Positions 55,770 to 64,000 of a stretch of 64,000 nucleotides of DNA are shown piece after piece. The notes beneath the pieces are model-generated. The model was not told where the DNA came from. It was given only the letters and a program-made list of their open reading frames with translations, and searched no databases. The position numbers and the translations under genes are program-made. How positions within the stretch are numbered: the stretch's first letter is position 1; each line of letters begins with the position of its first letter. Origin of the DNA: Juglans regia (Eukaryota > Streptophyta > Magnoliopsida > Fagales > Juglandaceae); the NCBI RefSeq assembly GCF_001411555.2, contig NC_049914.1:17046298-17110297 (forward strand), in the 5' to 3' direction.

Positions 55770-57059
55770 TCTCTCACTCGCAAAGGTAATACTGAGAAGG
55801 AAGATTTTGGATCCCAAGTGAAAATTGAAGTTGAATTTAACAAAGCTTGTGGCACCCTGCGGAAATGCAAAGAAAATTGGACGCGAATTGCCGATTTTTG
55901 GGAAAAGATTGTAACAAAATTGACGCAAACTCAGAAAGAAAGAAGAATTTCTGAATCAAGAGATAATGTGAAAGGCAAAGGGCGAAGAGGAGAAAAAGAA
56001 AAAGCAAGCAGCAGCCAAAAGTGGATGTGGGTCGGCCTAACGGCTTTCCGCAGCGAAGTGTCCGAACCTCTCAAACTCTTCCGAACCTCATTTTTGAAAT
56101 ATCATGATTTCTAAACGACGAAACCTATAGTCTTAACCCACGACAGATTTGATATTTTTCAACGAGAAATGATTTTTTATTTTTTTTAATGTATCACATG
56201 ATCAAATTACTTCTAAATTTATTTTTGTAAAGTTTTTATATTGTTTTCATTTTCGTTTCCCCTTTTTAATTTAAATCATTATCCAAATATGAATCAAATT
56301 TTAGACAATTTGAAAATATAGAAAAGTCTTCTTGCAAGCGAGTTTGCGCACCAAATTATGTACCGATAATAATATATAAGACATTTATTTAATGAAATGG
56401 TACAAATTGAAAGCGAAAATAATTTTTATGAGACAGATGACATTTTCTTCTCTTACAATTTTTTTTCTTTTTAATAAAAAAAATCTATGTAAGTATTGGT
56501 ATGTGGTTTGATGCGCTAAATCGCTTATACCTAGTAAGGCTCTTTGAACATATATGGAGAGTTACTGGTCATCTCTAAATTATTCTTTACAAATATTTTA
56601 TTTAATAAACAAAATAAACTCTCCATCCAATCATCTACATATTTTCATATGCTCACATTTGTTATAATTGAAATTTGACAAAAATGTCACCATTGAGATG
56701 ATCGACTTTTTTTTTTTTTTTTTTTTAACAAAGAAAGATTGACCATTTGGGAAAAGATGATTTTTTTTTTCATTGTTATGAAATCATTGATTTTGAAAAC
56801 ATTCCGTTCAGAGAGATAAATAGTTTAAAACATTTTTGTTATAGATAAAAAGTCTAAAATATGGGCACAACAAATAATTAAATAATTACAAAAATGCAAA
56901 TAAAAATAAGTTAAAAAAATTTCTTCTGCTCTTTCTCTAAAAGATAAAAAATTGAGTAGTTAAAGATGTACAAAGAAATGAATAGAAAAAATAATAAAGA
57001 AAGAATATATAAAAATTATTTTAATAGAATAGAAAAATAATAAAGAGTGAGACATACGA
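55770..57059. other. shugoshin 5' flank and AT-rich DNA
   Basis: The first few hundred bases would carry the shugoshin 5' leader and promoter. The + strand frame at 55818-56114 is Lys/Glu-rich and antisense to this leader, and I do not consider it a gene. The remainder is AT-rich with T-runs near 56709. Confidence 0.5.
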
Positions 57060-59900
57060 GATTTTGGTAGAAATATGAGTTGGACTTTTTTTTACCAACT
57101 CTGACTCTGTCATCCGACCTCTGCCTCTGATTCTGCTCTGACATTCTTCTCCAACTTAGTAAAAACTAGGTTGATCGTCTCATTGTATTAACTCTAGGAA
57201 TCAAGGACAAAATAGAAGAAAAAAAAGAAGGAGAAAAAACAAGAGAAGGAGAGGCCATTGTGTTTTCTCTTTACAACTTATTTAGGGTACTACTAATCCT
57301 ACATCTTTTCTTTTAGTTCTCCTCAGTAGGTTTGTTGGCAGGGGCGGCACAATGGTTAGGCAAATTAGTCAATTGTTAAGCTTTTTGCTGCTCATTAGAA
57401 CATTATAATTGGTTTAGGTGTTTTTGGCTATTCACTTAAAACTTGAACTCTACAGTAGATTAGCTATCTCGCTCTCTATAATAATAAAATATTTATTTTT
57501 TATCTACTTTTTACTGCATTTTTGTAGTTATTTTATTTTCAAGCTAGTATGTAAAGCATATTATCCATATCACTTAAATAGTAAAATTTCATTTATAACC
57601 AATTTTAAAAATTTATCTTCCATATAAAATTATGCCATTATGCATTTTATTAGGTGTTCTCTACACACCGATTTGAGAATATAATTTTTTGTTTTTGTTC
57701 TTTAAATATTTTTTTGTTATTTTAGAATTTCTAACAACCTACACTTTAAAACACTGATATACAAATAGGTTTTGGTAGAACCAAAAAGAGAAATAATATT
57801 AAAAAATGATGCCTAAGCTACAGTTCACATACATATATGGACAAGAACTGTAACTGTAGCACAAAACTAATGTGCTAATATTTGTCTAATCCAATGCCAA
57901 CCCATTTTCAACAATCTTAGGCAAATTATGCATTGCAATGCTGAATTAAGAAATGATATATATACTCATATGTCACTTTCATTTTACTATGTAAAATGTA
58001 AAACTTTTTATTTAGGACTATTAAAAAATTTGACTTCGTGTCCTCAGAGTTGAAGATTTTTTTGTATTTTTAGTTGGAGTTGGAGCTGGATTTTATTTTT
58101 ACTAACTTCGATTCCGATTCCTTCATCTGAACCTCCACCTCCAAATTTAGCCTTCGATTCAACTCTAACTTTTGCCTTTGACTTAGACGTCCCACTCCGA
58201 TACTAGGTGTCAATTATTTTTTTGTAGTTTTTGTTGGAGTTGGAGTTGATTTTTTTTACTGACTCCGCCTCCATCATCCGACCTCTGCTTCCAACTTTAG
58301 CCTCTGATTCTGCTCCTGCATTTGCCTCAAACTTAGACCTCTAACTCCGATATTAGTATACATAGGTTATAAAAATATGTATTATTTATATTGATCATAT
58401 ATACTCATACAAAAGTCTAGAGTTTATTTAAATTCAATAATATACTAGTTTGTGTTAATATGTGTTAATTATTATAGAATAATATATTTATACTATAATA
58501 TAAATAGACTAATAATCTAGTATATGTACACATCATAGTATTACTATCATACATAGTCAATTATAGAAATATTATACCTAAAAATAATATACTTGACAAG
58601 CTAAAAGTAGGGCTGGGCTCTGACTCCGACCAAAGTTGGAGACTAAGTTGGGCAACGACTCTGACTCCTAATCAAAGTGGATTCCGAATCCGATCGAAGT
58701 TGTCGGAATTGGAGTTAGGGTTCGGAGCTTTGGTCGGAGTTGAATTAAAAAAGAAAAGCAAAAAAAAAAAAATTCCCAATAAAGAACATTTAACAATTTA
58801 CAACTTTTTTTCTCTCTTGCAACGTAGTCTAAGAATCTCCCAACAAAGAACATTTCACAAAAATTATAATAGAACAACAAATAGCAAATATGTTTCTATT
58901 TTTTTATAACAGAATAGAACAACAAAAAAAATTATAACAAAACAACAAATAACAAACATTTATGAGAAAATGCAGAGTTTTTTCGATTTTTTTATAACAA
59001 ATAATAGATATTTTAACAAACAACTTCACAGAAGATTTTTGCATCCTAGGGTTTTGGATTGTGACAGAGAAAGACAAGTGCATAGAGAAAATAAGGACGA
59101 AAGAAAGTTGTCAAGTGAGAGGACAAGAGACAAAAGAGAATTTCTGAGAAAACGTAGGAGGAAGAGGGAAATGACAAAAACGAAGGCAAGAGAGAAAAGA
59201 GAGACTTTCAGTTATGAGAAAACGAAGGAGGGGGAGAGAAACGACATAGGGTTTTGGTCCTGAAGAGATAAATATATAGGAGGCAGAAACGACGTTGTTT
59301 TGAACTTTTGAGAGTATTTTAAAAAAATTTTGCAAAATACTCCATCTCGTACACAAGGGATAGGGTGGTCAATTAATTGGAAAAACGTAGTGTTGCACCA
59401 TTAGGCCACTCATCCACCTGTTATTTATGTTACAATATTAAATGTATTAAGTCTAAATGTTGGAGTTCAGAGTCGGAGTTCGGAGCCGACATGAACTCTA
59501 GGACTTAGAAACTTAATACATTGCATGAGCCCAATTGCATGGACTTAGAAACTTTGTAGGTTTTAAATATTTAAGATAGTTTCAATAGTTCGGCTCAAAA
59601 TATAGGTTTTGAATGGAGTCCCATCATATCAACCGAAAAATTGGGGTTAAAAAATTGGTTGGATCATATTTTAAAACAGAGCCCACTAAAAAAAAGCACA
59701 AAACATGAATGGCCAGATTTCACAGTCCAAATTTGACATTTGATCCTACTCCACTCCGTTTTAACGGATTCGAAGTCAGATCGGATTTTGCACTTGTCAA
59801 AGGTGGAATTGAAAGTCGATATTAGATTCCGGCTAAATCGGAGTTGAAGTTGGAAAAAGCTTAATCCGACTTCGACTTAGTTGGTGTTCAACTCTGCTTT
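57060..59900. repeat. complex of CTCCGA-rich, low-complexity repeats
   Basis: Words such as gttggagttgga, gactccga, ctctgactc and ctccaac recur in both senses at 57065-57180, 58040-58360, 58610-58745, 59455-59500 and 59750-59895. At 58040-58360 a unit of about 160 bp is tandemly duplicated (gttggagttggag at 58073 and 58233). Between lies AT-rich DNA and a Lys/Arg/Glu-rich frame at 58970-59263 that is low complexity. The style resembles hAT-type non-autonomous elements with repeated subterminal words. Limits are approximate and more than one element may be present. Confidence 0.5.
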
Positions 59901-61300
59901 TATCACCCTTGGATCCTCTTTTATTTTTTTTAAAGAAAACTCAAAGATTGATGGCAATATCATCTTCATCATTGTAGGATGAAAGTAGGATGATATTGTA
60001 GTATATAGAGTTTTTGGTATATTACAATCATTTAGAAAATAATATTAAAAGGACCCAATAATAGAATATTTCTCGAAAAGTAGAAACACTCTAAGAAATA
60101 AAAGCTTCTCAAAACACTATTTTTTACACTTCTAGAACACTATTTTTTTATTAATGACTACAAAAAAGATCCTTAAGTTTATATGAGAGAAAATTTTCAA
60201 GTGTAATTAAGAAAAAAAAACTAAATAAAAGCTATATGAAGATCAACTGAAACAACTACAATGACTACTGTGGAATTACATAATTAAGAAAAAGAAAAAT
60301 TTATAGTATTTGTATTCAACATTATAGTTTATTATATATTGTATCAAAATAAAAGAAAATTCCTCTACGATTTTTGTTTTAGGCTTCAATTTAGAGTAAG
60401 CCACCCCTAGTAGTAGGAATTGTAGGCCTGTGCATATGACCTGACAAACAAAGTGACTCAACCAACTTGACCCGATCCGGTATATGTCGGGTTGTTATCG
60501 AGTCGGCTCTCCAACCCGACCAACAATGGGTTTGGATTTCAGGTGTTAAATCGATCAAAGTCTAAATTTGTTCTTACCTTCAATTCTCTCAAACCCTAGC
60601 CTCCAAGTTCCACGGACGAGAATCCTTGTCTTCCAAGTCCAACTCACCGCTCACTGTCTCCGTTCACCTGTTTTCCTTCTTGCACGTCACCAAGGTCACC
60701 AACTACGTCTCAGTCTACCTCTCAATCTACGCCTTGTTTACAGAAATTAGGGCCATTTGGAGAAGGTTTACCAGGCAGCAAGCATCAAGTTGAAACACAA
60801 GAATATTGGGTGTTTTGACTAACAGTGTGGTAAGCCATTTCCTCCATCTGCATGGAATCTTCCTATTTGTTTTCGTCTTGGTTCTCCCTAGTTAAGTAGT
60901 GGTTTTACGTTTGTGACCCATGGAGATGTGATTTAATTGAAAAAAATAGAAATGGATTTTCTATTGATCACATTTTTATTGTTTTCCCGTAGTAAATATG
61001 CAATAAACGCATCATATTTTTGTTAGGTTATGTATTTTGTTTTGTAATCCGGAGAGTTATGGAGGAGAAGAATGTTAAGGACGTGTTTTGCACCCCCGCG
61101 ACTGCGTCCATTCCGTTTCAGCCACTTGTCAACTCCTGAAATTAAGAAGGCTAGCTTGACCTCTCCGACCGAGAGATACCTCTGATTTCTAAGTTAGTAC
61201 GTACCAGATGCATGGTAATCCATTACTCATAAAAGAGAAAAGCATTAGATAGTAGTCAACATACTTCTTCTTCCCATTTTTGTTTACTATTTGTATCTTT
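59901..61300. other. intergenic DNA with a leader-like patch
   Basis: 60430-60560 contains gacccgatccggtatatgtc and related words like the GGGTC element at 42985. 60560-60830 starts with aaaccctagcctccaag and reads like a plant 5' leader, with a 60-codon frame and a possible donor (tgtggtaagcc) near 60826, but no following exon is recognised. Confidence 0.4.
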
Positions 61301-64000
61301 CTCTCCCTCACACGGGCTGGGGGGAGGGGGGATCTTGTTTGTGGTTGGTCAACAGTTCGATGGATGATCTTTTTTCAAAGGGGACATGCTACTATATTTA
61401 ATGCGGTAACCCTTCTAGACTCCGAGTTTTGGTCTGTCCTGGACTAGTTCTCCTATGCATTTAATGCGAAGTGCTTGGTTAGGGATCTCAATAAACCATC
61501 CCTAACATGGACGTGTTGGCCTGTGGGTGCTTCCCTGGTGGAAGCGCTACTGCATTTAATATGGCTTGCCCTTTGAGGATCTTGATGGATTTTTCCTGAT
61601 TGGGGGGGGGGGGGGTAGGTTCAATCTACAGGTTGGCTAGGGAGCTCCTCTTGCCATGGGCTTTTGTTTGCCCCTTGTGGTCTCCTTCTCCTTGTCAAAT
61701 GGTAAACTCTTGGGCCCTCTACCAGACTAGGCCTTTGTAGGGCTCGACTTGGTGGGCTTATTTAGTAGGCTTGGCTGCCCTTATTTCTAGGGGTGCATTT
61801 TGGGATCAACAATTACCTTACATATTCTTGTCGCATGTTCTCGTGATGGGAATCTTATCAGTTTTTATTTTTTCTTGGTTTCTTTTTTTTTTTTTTGTGT
61901 GTGTGTGTGTGTGTGGGCCTTTATCGATCTATTGTCATGATTGTCCCCTCTCGGCTTAGGGAGGCCCGAAATCCAACACGCTTGAGGGTTGGTACTGCCA
62001 GTTCTCTTGGGGACCCCCTACCACCACGAGCACCCATTGTACCTCCGTAGGTGAACATGTCCTCGGCTTGGGCCACTTCGGCCCCTTTCAACCTCCTGGC
62101 GAAAATACTCAACCAGGGGGCAGAAAATGTTAAGGCAATGAGGGACTTGGGCCTTTTTGGAACTTGTGGCCCCAAAATTGCATGTAGAGATTTGAGACCC
62201 AATTGTGAGCCTAATTTCTACTGAGGTGGCTTTGTGGCACCTCAGCTAAGCTTGCCTACCCTGATGCACTCGCTGAGGCACTGTCGCATTCTAGCAATCT
62301 TGTGGGAGTTGCCCACGAGAGGGAGGGTTATGCGAGCTTGCTGCATCCCGGGTTCTTTACTCCTCACAACAACACTACTGGCCTGATCAGTGGGATGCCA
62401 TTCTAGGAGGAGTTGGGAACAAATCAGTAAGTCGTGCTAACGAGCAGCAAGATTTAGCACCTCATGTGGGCTCCCCTTCTTCCAAGAGCATAGTGGTCAT
62501 GTTTGGCAGATCCTCCTTGATTTCATCACTAGCTCCCATGAAGGGACACACGAGGTTCCCATGGATGCCTGCATTATTTTTGCTGAAGTTCCTCTGGACC
62601 CTGAGTTCGGTGGAGGGAGTTTAAAAAATGCCAACTTTCCTCCACCTGCCTTTGTGCCCCTTAGTAGGGACAGTTCTTTGGGGGAGGGAGGTGAGAGGTC
62701 AACACGTGGAGGGGATGAATCCTGTCTCGCTTCCTGTCATCTTCCCTCCCCTAGGGCACTGGGGAAAAACGTAAGGAAAACACGCTTCTCCCTCTTCGAA
62801 CTAGTTGATGATGGAGTTGGTCCCTCGAGGGCGCCTTATGGTTCTTGGAAGGCTCCTTCCACGTCCAGCCTGCAAGCGGACTTGTTGTCATCTTCCCTCC
62901 CCTAGGGCACTGGGGAAAAACATGAGGAAAACACGTTTCTCCCTCCTCGGACTCATTGATGATGGAGCAGGTCCCTCGAGGGTGCATGATGGTTCTTGGA
63001 AGGCTCCTTCCATGTCCAGCCTGCAAGCGGGTGAGCTTGAGGACATGCTACTTGAGCAAACTGTACAAGCCATTCAAGGTTTCCTTTCTTCAGTAGGTTG
63101 CTTAATTTTTGTTCTTATGTCTACTCTAATTATTCTCTTGCATCCCAGGGGGTTTAACCGTTGGCAACGTGGATTGTTCAATGTCGCGCTAAACTGGAGG
63201 AGGAGTTTTGTTCATCCCGTGCCTATATGGAGGGAGCTAAGCGGGCGTAGTGCAGTAGGAGGCAAAGAAGAGGAAGTGGACGGTCATTTGCGTTGAACAA
63301 GATGCTCTTCATCGTCACCAAGAATAGGAGTTTGATTACCTATTTCACAAGTTCAAGGATGAGCAGGAGAAGTTGACACTGAAAACCCACGAGGCCAACC
63401 TTATGAAGCATGAGTGGGACTACGAGTGTGGCATCAATGAGGGGGCTTGGTGAATGATTTTAGCAGGGAAGACCTGGCGAGGGTAAGAACTTGGAAAAGG
63501 CCATGTGGGTCGAAGCTTACCATCATCAGCTCCAGGCAGAGTTTTGAGCCTATCGTAGCAAAGCGGCTCAAAGGGATGCTCGACTTGAAGCCATCATGGA
63601 GGAGCTTAGAGCCTTTCGGCTATAGCAACCCCATCATGATGCCATCGTGGCAACCTTGCAAGGGCGTTGCGTCCTGGCGAGAGACTACTTGATTGGAGGC
63701 TGAGCTGCCCTCTTTGCAAAAGGAGGTTGTGTGACTCTCCCATTAGATCATGGCAGCTCGAGACGTTCGCAACTAGGCTTGGGGCGGCGGGCTTTCCCTT
63801 GGGTGCAAACCGTTAAGGGTACACTTGTTGAGCCATCCAGAGATTGATCTGCATACCCTTTAGTTGGAGTCACTGAGGCCGAGTAATAATTTTATAAGTA
63901 TTTGGACTCCATAAGCTCTAACTTGATGCCTGATGCCTTCATGCCCCTGGCCGTCAATCCTAAGCCTTGAGTTTGGGTGTTTATTTTTTATTTACTGAAC
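61301..64000 (+). pseudogene. degenerate transposon-like region, GC-richer
   Basis: Composition rises relative to neighbours. A G13-14 run occurs near 61602 and a T16 plus (GT)n run at 61886-61915. Broken + strand frames from about 62560 include FAEVPLDPEFGGGSLKN and SLGEGGERSTRGGDE. Further on (63240-63780) a Lys/Glu/Gln-rich, coiled-coil-like stretch (EFDYLFHKFKDEQEKL, EAYHHQLQAEF, RLEAIMEELRAF) crosses several stops. This layout resembles gag-like proteins of plant gypsy-type transposons, but I cannot name the family. It runs to the window edge. Confidence 0.45.
62735..63036. repeat. 151-bp tandem duplication
   Basis: 62735-62885 and 62886-63036 are near-identical: both start tgtcatcttccctcccctag and contain gttcttggaaggctccttcc. 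The period of 151 is not a multiple of three, so the duplication shifts the frame. In the first copy the frame reads TRFSLFELVDDGVGPSRA, in the second TRFSLLGLIDDGAGPSRV in another frame. Confidence 0.92.

Noticed and set aside
55599..55928. Alternative longer shugoshin start at 55928
   Set aside because: The 53 extra residues have no similarity to the family N-terminus, and the frame at the other end reads into intron 1. MAKRSSFGSIM at 55769 matches the plant start.
58970..59263. 97-codon Lys/Arg/Glu-rich frame
   Set aside because: Composition is repetitive (gagaaaacg-type words) inside a repeat region, and no family is recognised.

Overview
This is a window of plant nuclear DNA, not prokaryotic: GT-AG introns, long AT-rich intergenic DNA, LTR retrotransposons, hAT and Harbinger remnants, a tRNA-derived SINE and many MITEs. 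The three recognised host genes (DNA ligase 1, a DUF1635 protein, shugoshin) have dicot-like sequences. The repeat families look like those of a woody dicot, possibly Fagales/Juglandaceae, but that placement is a guess from general familiarity and was not tested.

Layout. 1-970: last three exons of a DNA ligase 1 gene on the + strand. 2.5-13.5 kb: a degenerate, reverse-oriented Ty3/gypsy element (Tekay/Del-like) with a very long, internally repetitive LTR-like block and a nested CCGGTCC-rich insertion. It abuts a + strand pol fragment. 14.2-19.6 kb: a MITE, then two partial units of a non-autonomous Ty3/gypsy element in a tandem, LTR-sharing arrangement. 20.8-21.6 kb: a Harbinger transposase pseudogene split by a mitochondrial cob fragment. 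23.7-28.7 kb: a hAT transposase pseudogene split by a 3.03-kb solo LTR. 31.9-32.9 kb: a two-exon DUF1635 gene on the - strand. 34.5-39.3 kb: a dense run of MITEs and a foldback element. 39.4-42.3 kb: a SINE with a 17-bp target duplication beside an internally deleted Ty1/copia element with a 5-bp target duplication. 43-50 kb: repeats and unassigned DNA. 51.7-55.8 kb: a nine-exon shugoshin gene on the - strand with a complete TRIM element in intron 5. 57-64 kb: low-complexity CTCCGA-rich repeats, then a GC-richer degenerate transposon-like region.

The host genes do not form an operon or pathway, although LIG1 (replication and repair) and shugoshin (cohesion protection) both act in chromosome maintenance. 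Most of the interest is in the nested-element history. The best candidate for something undescribed is the 15.2-19.6 kb element. It has lost reverse transcriptase, most of RNase H and the integrase core, yet keeps a nearly complete gag frame and carries a 93-bp in-frame triplication built from the two edges of the integrase deletion. Coordinates for splice sites and for LTR, TSD and repeat boundaries were read by eye. Family assignments rest on recalled protein motifs, with no database search.
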